This document shows positions 1 through 8,761 of a stretch of DNA of 64,000 nt, piece by piece. Origin of the DNA: Vibrio europaeus. GTDB taxonomy: Bacteria; Pseudomonadota; Gammaproteobacteria; Enterobacterales; Vibrionaceae. The stretch lies in contig NZ_LUAX01000007.1 in the NCBI RefSeq assembly GCF_001695575.1, positions 744,001 to 808,000 on the forward strand, given 5' to 3'. A program made the translations under genes and the position numbers. A model generated the notes under the pieces. It saw only the letters and a program-made list of their open reading frames with translations, was not told the origin of the DNA and did no database searches. Position 1 is the stretch's first letter. Every line of letters starts with the position of its first letter.

Positions 1-1719
1 ACTGCCGCAACAGGCTGTGTAAGAGGTGGCGGACTGGTGATTATTCTACCAGAGCAAACTAGCAATCCAACGCTCGCTCACAGATGGCTAGATAACGCTT
101 TTCACAATCTCATTTTGGTTGAAGAGGGCTGCGAATTATCAATACCTCAGAGCCGTGAAAATCAAGCGCATGATAAGTTCGAACAGCAAAACCAAGCCAT
201 CGAGAAAGTCCTCAAAGTCGTTGAAGGGCATCGTAAGCGTCCTCTTGTAATGACTGCCGATCGTGGCAGAGGAAAAAGCAGTGCATTGGGTATTGCTGCT
301 GCGAAACTTATGCAAGAACGGTCTATCCATATCGTGGTGACCGCGCCGAGTTTAGCGACCGTTCAGCCAGTTTTCGAGCATGCTCAACGGCTGCTACCTC
401 AAGCCACTGCAGATAAAGGTCGGCTTCAATTTCAGCAATCAGTGCTAGAGTTTGTCGCTCCCGATGAACTGCTTCGCAGCCAGCAAGCGTGTGATTGTCT
501 GTTCGTCGATGAAGCGTCTGCTATCCCAATCCCGATGTTGAAAACCATGGTTGATCAGCATCATCGCGCTGTCTTTTCGACCACGATTCATGGTTATGAA
601 GGATGTGGCCGAGGCTTTACGGTTAAGTTCCAAACTTGGCTCAAGCAACAACGCCCAGGCGCACAGTTTTTCCATCTAGATGCGCCTATCCGCTGGAATG
701 TGGGAGATCCGCTTGAGCAGTGGCTTTTTGATGCGTTCTTATTAGATGCTGATTTGTCTGATGTGAAACAGCAAGCTTCGTTGAACCAACTTATCCAGCT
801 CGATAAGCAAATGCTGCTCGATCAGCCTTCGATTCTAAGACGGTGTTTTGCGTTATTGGTGAATGCTCATTATCAGACTTCACCCAATGACTTAATGTTG
901 TTGCTCGAAGATGACGCGATACAGCTGTACGCGATATTGGATGATTGCCAGTGTCTAGGCTGCATGCTCACGGTAGAAGAGGGGAGGTTATCAGCGGAGG
1001 TGGTTGAGCAAGTTCAGTTAGGTAAGCGTCGCCCCCGAGGACATCTCGTACCTAGCCTATTAGCTAATCAACTGGGCATAACCGAGGCCGCACTACAGTC
1101 GAGCCAAAGAATCATGCGTATCGCTGTTCACCCTAGTATGCAGAGAGCAGGCATCGGTAAGGCAATGGTCGAGCAACTTATCCAAAGTGGAGGTTACGAT
1201 TTTTATTCCACCAGCTTTGGTGCTACTGCGGAACTGGTCGATTTTTGGCGTAGCTGTGGGTTTACTCCCGCTAAGCTAGGCAGTCAAAGAGAGCAGGCGA
1301 GTGGAACACACTCACTCGTCATGGTGAATGGTGGTCTAGATTGGCGTCATCAAATAGAGGAATACTTTGACCTCTCTTTTCAATATGCCGTGAGTGAAAC
1401 TTACCGTGAACTTGAGATTGAACTTGTCCGTAGTTTACTCACAAAAGATAATGCTTCCGTCGAAAAACCTTACTTGAACGGCCTTATAATAAATTATTGT
1501 CACGGCGGAGCGAGCTTCGATAGCGTCGTGCCATTACTTGATTTGTGGTGGAAGAGCTCACCTCATATCCTCGGTAACATGAGTGATTTGTTCATTCGAA
1601 AAGTGGTTCAACGTAGAGACTGGCAATGGTGTGCAAAGGCGTTTGGTTTTGCAGGGAGTAAGCAAATCGAACAAGAGTTTAGAGCTCAGCTTCTCTCCTC
1701 AATTACCGGTGGCAACTAG
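1..1719 (+). CDS. tmcA: tRNA(Met) cytidine acetyltransferase TmcA, 5'-truncated
   Basis: TmcA makes N4-acetylcytidine at the wobble base of elongator tRNA(Met), using ATP and acetyl-CoA. The reading frame is open from base 1 with no stop upstream of the first possible GTG (37), so the window edge cuts the gene; about 570 residues remain of a family usually near 670. Visible parts are a Walker A-like GRGKS (nt 270-285), a helicase-like DEASAIP (nt 510-530), and a GNAT acetyl-CoA site (RIAVHPSMQRAGIGKAM, nt 1119-1170). The C-terminal helical tail follows to the stop at 1719. Family assignment is firm; only the missing N-terminus is unknown. It is followed directly by three parS2 sites rather than by an obvious terminator hairpin. 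Confidence 0.93.
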   Translation, partial: TAATGCVRGGGLVIILPEQTSNPTLAHRWLDNAFHNLILVEEGCELSIPQSRENQAHDKFEQQNQAIEKVLKVVEGHRKRPLVMTADRGRGKSSALGIAAAKLMQERSIHIVVTAPSLATVQPVFEHAQRLLPQATADKGRLQFQQSVLEFVAPDELLRSQQACDCLFVDEASAIPIPMLKTMVDQHHRAVFSTTIHGYEGCGRGFTVKFQTWLKQQRPGAQFFHLDAPIRWNVGDPLEQWLFDAFLLDADLSDVKQQASLNQLIQLDKQMLLDQPSILRRCFALLVNAHYQTSPNDLMLLLEDDAIQLYAILDDCQCLGCMLTVEEGRLSAEVVEQVQLGKRRPRGHLVPSLLANQLGITEAALQSSQRIMRIAVHPSMQRAGIGKAMVEQLIQSGGYDFYSTSFGATAELVDFWRSCGFTPAKLGSQREQASGTHSLVMVNGGLDWRHQIEEYFDLSFQYAVSETYRELEIELVRSLLTKDNASVEKPYLNGLIINYCHGGASFDSVVPLLDLWWKSSPHILGNMSDLFIRKVVQRRDWQWCAKAFGFAGSKQIEQEFRAQLLSSITGGN

Positions 1720-1741
1720 GTTAGTACTTTCGTCTCTCCAA

Positions 1742-1754
1742 TTTACACTGTAAA
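1742..1754. other. parS2-type centromere site, copy 1
   Basis: Perfect palindrome TTTACACTGTAAA (arms TTTACA/TGTAAA around one base). It matches the published V. cholerae parS2 consensus NTTTACANTGTAAAN, bound by ParB2 for segregation of chromosome 2. It sits 22 bp after the tmcA stop and is the first of three copies within 80 bp. Sequence match is exact; the function here is inferred. Confidence 0.8.
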
Positions 1755-1785
1755 AGAGTGTCGTTCTCACAAATAGAATTGAGAA

Positions 1786-1798
1786 TTTACAGTGTAAA
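1786..1798. other. parS2-type centromere site, copy 2
   Basis: Perfect TTTACAGTGTAAA palindrome, starting 44 bp after copy 1. Same 12 fixed bases as the other copies, with G as the free central base. Confidence 0.8.
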
Positions 1799-1808
1799 CA
1801 ACGACTTT

Positions 1809-1821
1809 TTTACACTGTAAA
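1809..1821. other. parS2-type centromere site, copy 3
   Basis: Perfect TTTACACTGTAAA palindrome, starting 23 bp after copy 2. The three copies make a small cluster between tmcA and the chemotaxis operon. Confidence 0.8.
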
Positions 1822-2079
1822 TTGAAATTAGGCTTAACGAAGTCCCTCAAAATTGATTCATCTATCGGAAAAAAGTCATATTTTTTTGAAACGATGCAAC
1901 TCAATGTAATTATCTAAAAATTATAGATAATCTCTTATAGCTTTAATTCTATCAACAAAGACTCATCCATAATCCGTATATAAGCAACTTGCGAATTAAT
2001 GATTCCTTCCTACACTCATTCTTAAGCAACATGCTTAATATCGGCTAGGAATAATAACAAAGAAGTTAAGGTTGAAAAC
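1822..2079 (+). promoter_or_regulatory. Leader and presumed promoter region of the chemotaxis operon
   Basis: AT-rich, non-coding stretch between the parS2 cluster and the first chemotaxis gene. It holds an inverted repeat ATTATCTA (1909-1916) / TAGATAAT (1924-1931) with a 7-bp spacer, which could be an operator. No confident -35/-10 pair can be named by eye. Because the next gaps are short, this is the likely start of transcription for all genes from 2080 to about 14535. Confidence 0.4.
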
Positions 2080-2364
2080 ATGGAATGTTTGTTACCTGAG
2101 TCATTAGATATCTCTACGGTACTCGACTCCGCGACCCAATACAAAACTTGGCTTGCTCAAGACAATCAACTCAATGTAGATGCGTCACATGTCAGCCGCG
2201 TTGATGCTGCTGGTATTCAGGCGCTGGCGTCATTATTCCTCTCTGCCAAATCCAATCAGATAGACATTCAATTAGTACAACCTACTCCGTCACTGATCGA
2301 AGGTATTAGTACACTTGGACTGGATGATCAGTTTGATATGAACACCGAAGTTGGAGAACTGTAA
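2080..2364 (+). CDS. STAS-domain protein lacking the phospho-acceptor serine
   Basis: Single STAS (SpoIIAA/anti-anti-sigma-like) domain of 94 residues, first gene of the chemotaxis operon and only 2 bp from cheY. The signature loop reads RVDAAGIQAL (residues 40-49). In switchable anti-anti-sigma factors the second position after V/I-D is a serine that a HATPase kinase phosphorylates; here it is alanine (A43). The protein therefore probably acts as a constitutive binding module or scaffold rather than a phospho-switch. A second STAS protein in this operon (12520-12819) does keep the serine. Fold assignment is good; the partner is unknown. Confidence 0.75.
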   Translation: MECLLPESLDISTVLDSATQYKTWLAQDNQLNVDASHVSRVDAAGIQALASLFLSAKSNQIDIQLVQPTPSLIEGISTLGLDDQFDMNTEVGEL

Positions 2365-2366
2365 AT

Positions 2367-2726
2367 ATGACTAAAATTCTAGCTGTGGATGATTCCGTCT
2401 CAATTCGTCAGATGGTGAGTCACACTTTGCGCGACGCAGGGTATGACGTTGAAACCGCAAACGATGGGAGAGATGCGTTAAGCAAGGTGACAACATCCAA
2501 ATTTGATGTGGTGATATCCGATGTCAACATGCCAAATATGGGAGGCTTCGAGTTAGTCAAGGCACTGCGCGAAAAACCGCAATACAAATTTATCCCGATT
2601 CTGATGCTGACAACAGAAACCAGTACAGATAAAAAACAACAAGGTAAGTCAGCGGGAGCTACTGGTTGGTTAGTGAAACCGTTTAACCCAGATACGCTAT
2701 TAAAAACACTAAAACGCGTCATCTAA
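2367..2726 (+). CDS. cheY: CheY-type single-domain response regulator
   Basis: Stand-alone receiver domain, 119 residues, with the acidic pocket VDDS near residue 8, phospho-acceptor D52 in ISDVNMP, switch threonine in MLTTET, and lysine in VKPF. There is no output domain, so it acts by protein contact. Its place between the STAS gene and cheA makes it the cognate receiver of the CheA at 2769. Whether it binds the flagellar switch is unknown; in V. cholerae the cluster III CheY is not the main flagellar CheY, so an alternative output is plausible. Confidence 0.9.
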   Translation: MTKILAVDDSVSIRQMVSHTLRDAGYDVETANDGRDALSKVTTSKFDVVISDVNMPNMGGFELVKALREKPQYKFIPILMLTTETSTDKKQQGKSAGATGWLVKPFNPDTLLKTLKRVI

Positions 2727-2768
2727 ACGGTTTTTTCTCACAGCAACGTCAATTGGTGAGGCTACAAT

Positions 2769-4853
2769 ATGGCTTTAGATATGGAACAGCTGCGCAAGAT
2801 GTTTTACGAGGAGTGCCGTGAAAATCTTGAAGTGCTGGAAGATGTATTACTTAACTTAGATCCGACTCAAGTAGAAGAAGAGTCAATCAACACCATATTT
2901 CGCGCTGCCCACTCAATCAAGGGAGGGGCAGGGACGTTTAACCTGCTTGATATCAGCGAATTTACCCACAACGTCGAAGCTTATCTCGATTTGGTGCGCA
3001 ATAATGAGCGTTCACTTTCCGCTGAAACGATCGACCTATTGCTTAAGAGTGGTGACTGTATTCACAGCATGCTCGAAGGTCACGAGTTGGGCAACGAAGT
3101 TAACGTCGCGCTAAAAGAAGAAGTCGGACTTAAATTAGCCGAGTTACTCGGTGAAGCTCCAACAGATACCACAGATGTTCAACCGGAACAGAATCACGAA
3201 GCGAGTAGCTCTAATTCGAATCAACCTTGGAGTATCACCTTCTCTCCTCACCCTGAAATGTTTTTCAGTGGTAATGACCCATTACGTATTCTGCGCGAGT
3301 TGAAAGATCTCGATGAGTCTTGTCAAATTGTCGCGGACACAACAAAACTACCAGAAATCGATGACATTGAAGCTGAGCTCTGTTTCCTCTGTTGGACTGC
3401 TAGCCTAGATAGCCGCGTTGAAGAGGCGCAAATTCAAGAAGTGTTTGAGTGGGTTGAAGATGAATGTGATCTGACGATTGAAAAAGCGCCTGCACCACAA
3501 GCGGAAGATACATCCTCAGATATTGTTGAAAATGCTGCAGAGCAAACAAAAGCTGAGAGCTTAGAAAGCGCTGCTTCGGAAGTTGCGAATACGGCAAAAA
3601 GCAAAGAACCCAATAAATCGACTAAGGTAGCTAAATCAGATTCTAATGTCAGTTCGATTCGTGTCGATATCGATAAAGTCGATAGCTTGATCAATTTAGT
3701 CGGTGAGCTCGTCATTACGCAATCCATGCTGACTGAAATTGGTAACGACTTCACCATTGAAAAGCTAGAAAAGCTCAAGACTGGCTTAGATCAGCTACTG
3801 CAAAACAGCAAAGACCTGCAAGAAAATGTCCTTAATATCCGTATGTTACCGATGAGCTTTGCGTTCAGTCGTTTTCCTCGTCTTGTCCGTGACTTATCGA
3901 GCCGATTGGATAAACAAGTGGATTTGCAAATTAAAGGTGAGCAGACCGAGCTGGACAAAACGGTTTTAGAACGCATTGTAGATCCTTTGGTTCATTTAGT
4001 CAGAAATGGTATCGATCACGGCATCGAGCAGCCTCAGCAGCGTCTAGATGCAGGGAAAAGTGAGATGGGAACTATTGGGCTTAACGCTTATCACCAAGGT
4101 GGCTCGATTGTTATCGAAATCAAGGATGATGGCGCGGGTCTCAACTGCGACAAGCTATGGAACAAAGCTCTAGAAAAAGGCGTGCTTGCTGCGGAGTCTC
4201 GCCGAGAAGAGTATTCCGATAAACAGATCATGAACCTGATTTTTGCCCCTGGTTTTTCAACCGCTGAAGAAGTTTCAGATATATCTGGTCGCGGAGTCGG
4301 TATGGATGTCGTGCGCCGAAATATCGAAGAGCTTGGCGGACATATTGAAGTGGAATCTGCGCTAGGAGAGGGGAGCTGCTTTACCATCAGTTTGCCTTTA
4401 ACTCTCGCGATACTCGATGGACAGCTAGTACGAGTGGGTGGGGAAGTGTATGTGATCCCGCTTCTTACGATTGTCGAGTCAATTCAAATTGATCCTAACT
4501 GCATCAAGCTCGCGTCTGGAGGCATCGAACTCTATCGCCTCCGAGAAGAAAACATTCCTATTCTTCGTCTTCAAGACGAACTCGAAATGGGAAATAGCGA
4601 AGGTTTAGAGCAGCGCATTCTCTGTTTTGTTGAAGCCGCGGGTAATCGAGTCGGTTTATTGCTTGATGAACTGCTGGATCAGCAACAAGTGGTCATCAAG
4701 AGCTTGGAATCCAATTACAGCAAAGTCGCGGGCATCTCGGGAGCGACCATTTTAGGCGATGGCTCGGTATCGCTCATTCTCGATATTCAGGGACTGATCA
4801 CCAACTTCTTGAAAAAAGCCTCTGAAACCACTCACAAAGGCGTGGCAGCCTAA
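2769..4853 (+). CDS. cheA: Chemotaxis histidine kinase CheA
   Basis: Histidine kinase of 694 residues that couples receptors to CheY and CheB. Domains in order: HPt (P1) with phospho-acceptor H48 in AAHSIKGGAG; an acidic linker plus a P2-like segment (about 155-245); a low-complexity Ala/Ser/Lys linker; dimerisation P3 (about 300-370); HATPase P4 with N box LVRNGIDHG, G1 GRGVGMDVV and G2 GEGSCF; and a C-terminal CheW-like P5 (about 545-680). All catalytic boxes look intact. A gap of 42 bp separates it from cheY, and a CheW gene follows 9 bp after the stop. Confidence 0.95.
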   Translation: MALDMEQLRKMFYEECRENLEVLEDVLLNLDPTQVEEESINTIFRAAHSIKGGAGTFNLLDISEFTHNVEAYLDLVRNNERSLSAETIDLLLKSGDCIHSMLEGHELGNEVNVALKEEVGLKLAELLGEAPTDTTDVQPEQNHEASSSNSNQPWSITFSPHPEMFFSGNDPLRILRELKDLDESCQIVADTTKLPEIDDIEAELCFLCWTASLDSRVEEAQIQEVFEWVEDECDLTIEKAPAPQAEDTSSDIVENAAEQTKAESLESAASEVANTAKSKEPNKSTKVAKSDSNVSSIRVDIDKVDSLINLVGELVITQSMLTEIGNDFTIEKLEKLKTGLDQLLQNSKDLQENVLNIRMLPMSFAFSRFPRLVRDLSSRLDKQVDLQIKGEQTELDKTVLERIVDPLVHLVRNGIDHGIEQPQQRLDAGKSEMGTIGLNAYHQGGSIVIEIKDDGAGLNCDKLWNKALEKGVLAAESRREEYSDKQIMNLIFAPGFSTAEEVSDISGRGVGMDVVRRNIEELGGHIEVESALGEGSCFTISLPLTLAILDGQLVRVGGEVYVIPLLTIVESIQIDPNCIKLASGGIELYRLREENIPILRLQDELEMGNSEGLEQRILCFVEAAGNRVGLLLDELLDQQQVVIKSLESNYSKVAGISGATILGDGSVSLILDIQGLITNFLKKASETTHKGVAA

Positions 4854-4862
4854 GGAGCGAGC

Positions 4863-5423
4863 ATGGAAGCAGTGACCAACGAAGTTACCAATATTAATGA
4901 TATGTCAGATGCAGCGAAGCAGAATATTGAAGCTCAGGCGGAAACATTGTTAGACAACGTAAGTGGAGAGGTTAGCGAAAGCGCCGACTTTCTCAGCTTT
5001 AAACTCGCTCACGAGTTGTATGGCGTGGAAATCAAAGATGTGGAAGAGATTCGAGTGTGGGAGCGTCCAACCCCAATACCAAGAGCACCTCAATATGTGC
5101 GTGGGGTAATTAACTTGCGTGGAATGATTGTCCCTGTGGTGGATCTTAGGTTGAGGTTCTGTGTCGGATCTAATGATTATCGTCCGACAACCGTTGTTAT
5201 TGTACTCCGCTACAGCGATGAAGATCAGGAGCGCTTGATGGGGCTTGTGGTCGATGGGGTGAGTGATGTAGTTAGTCGTGGAGATAACGACCTGTACCCT
5301 GCGGTTGGAGAGTCTAAAGTCACGCCTTATCTACAGGGGCTGATCAATGTGGGTGACCACGTAATGTCACTACTCGATACTGAAGAACTTCTCAATATCG
5401 ACCGAATTCTGAGGGCTGAATAA
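4863..5423 (+). CDS. cheW: CheW coupling protein, N-terminally extended
   Basis: CheW links CheA to the receptor tip. The domain begins near residue 38 (FLSFKLAHELYGVEI) and contains the conserved VRGVINLRGMIVPVVDL core. The first ~37 residues form an Asn/Glu/Ala-rich extension absent from minimal CheW proteins. The stop overlaps the next start by one base (TAATG), so the two CheW genes are translationally coupled. Two CheW proteins in tandem are usual for this type of cluster. Confidence 0.92.
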   Translation: MEAVTNEVTNINDMSDAAKQNIEAQAETLLDNVSGEVSESADFLSFKLAHELYGVEIKDVEEIRVWERPTPIPRAPQYVRGVINLRGMIVPVVDLRLRFCVGSNDYRPTTVVIVLRYSDEDQERLMGLVVDGVSDVVSRGDNDLYPAVGESKVTPYLQGLINVGDHVMSLLDTEELLNIDRILRAE

Positions 5424-5893
5424 TGATCATGACAGAAGAGTTTCTCAGCTTTGTTTTGGAAGACGAAGAGTATGGCGTGCCTATTTTAGATGTTCGCGAA
5501 GTTCGCGGATGGAATGCCGTGCGTGAAGTACCAAATTCACCAGAATACATGAAAGGCGTGCTAGAGATTCGAGGCGAATACGTCCCTATCGTTGATCTCA
5601 GAATGCGCTTTGGCTTGTCTCCGGCAGAGATAGGGTCGACGACCGTTGTCATCGTCTTAAACGACTCACATAAACACCCGCTTGGCATCATTGTCGACGG
5701 AGTGTCAGAAGTTTACCCGTTAACAGAAGAACAGATTAAACCGTCGCCACATGTTTCCACCAGTGTCGACCATAGCTACGTGCGCGGTATTGCATCGGTG
5801 ACTAACGGACACTTAATACTTATTCACTTGGAGGCTCTATTTGATGTAGCCGAGCTTCCTGTACCCAACCAAGAGGAAGAGAGTTGGGCCTAA
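5423..5893 (+). CDS. cheW: Second CheW coupling protein
   Basis: Compact CheW of 156 residues (MIMTEEFLSF start; an internal ATG at 5429 is the alternative). It carries YGVPILDVREVRGW and the MKGVLEIRGEYVPIVDL core. It starts inside the stop of the previous cheW. Two non-identical CheW proteins may couple CheA to the soluble receptor and to the second receptor encoded downstream, but that split is inference. Confidence 0.92.
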   Translation: MIMTEEFLSFVLEDEEYGVPILDVREVRGWNAVREVPNSPEYMKGVLEIRGEYVPIVDLRMRFGLSPAEIGSTTVVIVLNDSHKHPLGIIVDGVSEVYPLTEEQIKPSPHVSTSVDHSYVRGIASVTNGHLILIHLEALFDVAELPVPNQEEESWA

Positions 5894-5963
5894 TACCAAG
5901 ATGAATGTGGTCTATTCGTTTCGGTAAAACACGTCAGAAGAAGCAACCAGTGAGGGAAAACTC

Positions 5964-8744
5964 ATGGCATTTTGGAATCGGAAAACAGCGCCTGCTGCTC
6001 AATTTGAAGCGCCAACGCAGGACACACTAACTGAAGAATTTGAACCTGAGCACGAACAAGGTGTCACCAAGGAACAGCTTTTCTCTGCATTGAATGCAGC
6101 GCAAACGGCTTTGATGATGATTGACCGTGATTTCAATATCACCTATCTCAATCAAAAATCAGTCGATCTGCTGAAAACTCATGAAGCCTTGTTTCAATCC
6201 ATTTGGCCAAACTTCCGTGCTACGGAAGAGTTTCTAATAGGTTACTGTATTGACTTGTTCCATTCGAATCCAAGTCATCAACGCCAGATGTTGTCTAACC
6301 CATCCAATTTGCCTTATACCACCAACATTCAAGTGAAAGACGTTCTGATTGAGCTCAACGTAGGCGCAATTATCGATGCTCAAGGCAACTATGTCGGCAA
6401 CACACTTGAATGGTCTGACGTCACTGAGAGCGTCAAGCTCGATAATGAAATTGCTCGATTACAGGCTGCGGTTCATCAAGCGCAAACTGCCATGGTGATG
6501 ATTGACCGAGATTTCAAGATTACTTATGCGAACCAAGAAACGATTAAACTGTTTAGTCAACATGAATCGACGTTACGCACTGTTTGGTCTGGCTTTACGG
6601 CGAGTGAAGAGTGGTTAATGGGGCGTTGTATCGACGAGTTTCACAAAAATCCAGCGCACCAACGACAGCTCCTAGGCGACCCGAATAATCTTCCTTATAC
6701 CACAGACATCACCATTGCTGATCTTAAGATAGAGCTCAATGTTGCTGCGATACTTGATGCTCAAGGCAACTACATAGGTAACACCCTAGAGTGGCGAGAT
6801 GTAACCGCAGAGCGCGCGAAAGAAGAAGACATTACTCGGCTTCAATCGGCTGTCGATCAGGCCCAGACGGCCATGGTGATGATCGATAGAGACTTCTTAA
6901 TCACTTACGCTAATGAAGAAACCATCAACCTATTCAGAAAGCATGAGTCCACGATGCGCACAGTGTGGTCTGGTTTTACGGCGAGTGAAGAGTGGTTGAT
7001 GGGGCGCTGTATTGATGAGTTCCATCGCAATCCTGCTCATCAAAGACAGTTACTTGCTGATCCCAACAATCTTCCGTACAGCACAGATATCACCATTGCT
7101 GATCTTAAGATTGAGCTCAATGTCGCTGCGATTAATGACTCACAAGGTAAGTACATTGGTAACACCTTAGAGTGGCGAGATGTGACGGAAGAAAGGGCAA
7201 AAGAAGAAGAGATTGGCCGTTTAGCTTCTGCCGTTTCAGGTATGACGACTAACATTATGATGGCGAATAAAGATGGCATCATTACCTATCTCAACCCTGC
7301 GTTACAAACCTTGCTCAGCAGCCGTGAAAGCGATCTGAAGAAAGCATTGCCTGGGTTTGATGCCAGTAAACTGGTTGGCAGAAACATTGACGTATTCCAT
7401 AAAAACCCCGGTCATCAGCGAGGCATTATCACTAACCCTGATCGCCTACCATTCTCTTCCAACATTGCAGTGGGGGGCTTAGAGTTTAACCTGACTTGTA
7501 TTGCTATGCGTGATGGTGAAGGCAACTACATTGGTCCTGCACTCCAATGGGTGGATATCACCGAGCAGCAAGATGGTCAGCGCCAAGTCGAATCACTGAT
7601 TCAGAAAGCCATTGCAGGTGAATTAAATGAGCGTATTGATACCAGTGTCTATAACGGTTTTATGAAAGAACTTGGTGATGGAATCAATAATTTGCTAGAC
7701 ACTATGGTGACACCAATCGGGCAATGTATTGATGTGATGAGTCAAGTCGCTGATGGCAATCTTAATACCACCATGCCAGAAGATAATACCGGTGAATTTG
7801 CTCGACTCTCTAATGCGGTGAACACATCAATCCTTAACTTAAGGAATATGGTCGATAAGATTACTCAATCTTCAGCCCGAGTTGCGACAGCGTCTACCGA
7901 GATTGCTGAAGGCAATAATGATCTTAGCCAACGTGTTGAAGCGCAAGCTTCTAATCTAGAAGAGACCGCGGCAAGTATGGAGCAGATGACGGCTACAGTA
8001 CGTCAAAATGCAGACAATGCGAAAGGCGCTAATGAGTTGTCTGATGATGCTGCTAAGAAAGCCGGAAAAGGTGGGGAAGTCGTTGGGCAGGCAGTTTCTG
8101 CTATGGCGGAGATTAACACTGCCAGTAAGAAGATTGCTGACATCATTGGCGTCATTGATGAGATTGCCTTCCAAACCAACCTACTTGCACTGAACGCTGC
8201 AGTAGAGGCCGCGCGAGCGGGTGAGCAGGGCAGAGGTTTCGCGGTTGTTGCGGGTGAAGTTCGTAACTTAGCACAGCGCAGTGCGGCGGCGGCGAAAGAG
8301 ATTAAAGGCTTGATCAAAGACAGCGTTGAGAAAGTCGATGAAGGCTCGCGCTTAGTTGATGAGTCAGGTGAAACGCTCAACGAAATCGTCGAAGCGGTGC
8401 AAAAAGTGACAGAGCTTATCGCACAAATTGCCTCTTCTAGTCTTGAGCAATCTACGGGGATTGATGAGATTAATCGCTCTATCACCACTATGGATGAGAT
8501 GACTCAGCAAAATGCTTCTTTGGTTGAAGAAACCTCAGCGGCGAGCCAGTCGCTTAAAGATGAAGGTAAAGAGCTACTTCACCTAATGAACTTCTTTGCC
8601 ACTGACAATAACGTCACCACATTTGAATCAAAGCCCAAAGATAAGGGGGCTCGCGATACCAATATCCGTGAGATTCGAACACCAAAAGTGGCGAACTCAA
8701 GCTTCAAGCTTGAAGAGGACGGAGACGAATGGGAAGAGTTCTAG
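5964..8744 (+). CDS. aer2: Soluble Aer2-type chemoreceptor with four PAS-heme-like domains
   Basis: Cytoplasmic methyl-accepting protein, 926 residues, no membrane span. It has four tandem PAS domains at about 46-172, 173-299, 300-426 and 427-550. The first three repeat at exactly 127 residues (381 bp), and copies 2 and 3 are very alike even in DNA. Each keeps the FHxNPxHQR motif, where Aer2 PAS domains hold the heme-ligating histidine. PAS1-3 also keep the EW that provides the distal Trp; PAS4 has QW. A HAMP-like region (about 555-640) precedes a complete receptor signalling hairpin (NLLALNAAVEAARAGEQGRG). The C-terminus ends DEWEEF, a likely CheR-tethering tail. Aer2 of P. aeruginosa has one PAS-heme, V. 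cholerae two, and V. vulnificus three, so four is unusual. Confidence 0.92.
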   Translation: MAFWNRKTAPAAQFEAPTQDTLTEEFEPEHEQGVTKEQLFSALNAAQTALMMIDRDFNITYLNQKSVDLLKTHEALFQSIWPNFRATEEFLIGYCIDLFHSNPSHQRQMLSNPSNLPYTTNIQVKDVLIELNVGAIIDAQGNYVGNTLEWSDVTESVKLDNEIARLQAAVHQAQTAMVMIDRDFKITYANQETIKLFSQHESTLRTVWSGFTASEEWLMGRCIDEFHKNPAHQRQLLGDPNNLPYTTDITIADLKIELNVAAILDAQGNYIGNTLEWRDVTAERAKEEDITRLQSAVDQAQTAMVMIDRDFLITYANEETINLFRKHESTMRTVWSGFTASEEWLMGRCIDEFHRNPAHQRQLLADPNNLPYSTDITIADLKIELNVAAINDSQGKYIGNTLEWRDVTEERAKEEEIGRLASAVSGMTTNIMMANKDGIITYLNPALQTLLSSRESDLKKALPGFDASKLVGRNIDVFHKNPGHQRGIITNPDRLPFSSNIAVGGLEFNLTCIAMRDGEGNYIGPALQWVDITEQQDGQRQVESLIQKAIAGELNERIDTSVYNGFMKELGDGINNLLDTMVTPIGQCIDVMSQVADGNLNTTMPEDNTGEFARLSNAVNTSILNLRNMVDKITQSSARVATASTEIAEGNNDLSQRVEAQASNLEETAASMEQMTATVRQNADNAKGANELSDDAAKKAGKGGEVVGQAVSAMAEINTASKKIADIIGVIDEIAFQTNLLALNAAVEAARAGEQGRGFAVVAGEVRNLAQRSAAAAKEIKGLIKDSVEKVDEGSRLVDESGETLNEIVEAVQKVTELIAQIASSSLEQSTGIDEINRSITTMDEMTQQNASLVEETSAASQSLKDEGKELLHLMNFFATDNNVTTFESKPKDKGARDTNIREIRTPKVANSSFKLEEDGDEWEEF

Positions 8745-8761
8745 CTCAAACTGGGAGTGCG

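Noticed and set aside
1742..1821. TTTACA/TGTAAA sites as TyrR boxes or a generic operator
   Set aside because: TyrR boxes are TGTAAA-N6-TTTACA, the opposite orientation and spacing. The one-base spacing and repeated intergenic placement fit parS2 much better.
8003..8488. Long minus-strand frame across the Aer2 signalling domain
   Set aside because: Shadow of the conserved receptor gene on the opposite strand; no independent signal.
8729..8761. Upstream ATG for CheR
   Set aside because: It lies inside the receptor gene and lacks a ribosome site; ATG 8762 has GGGAG and gives normal length.
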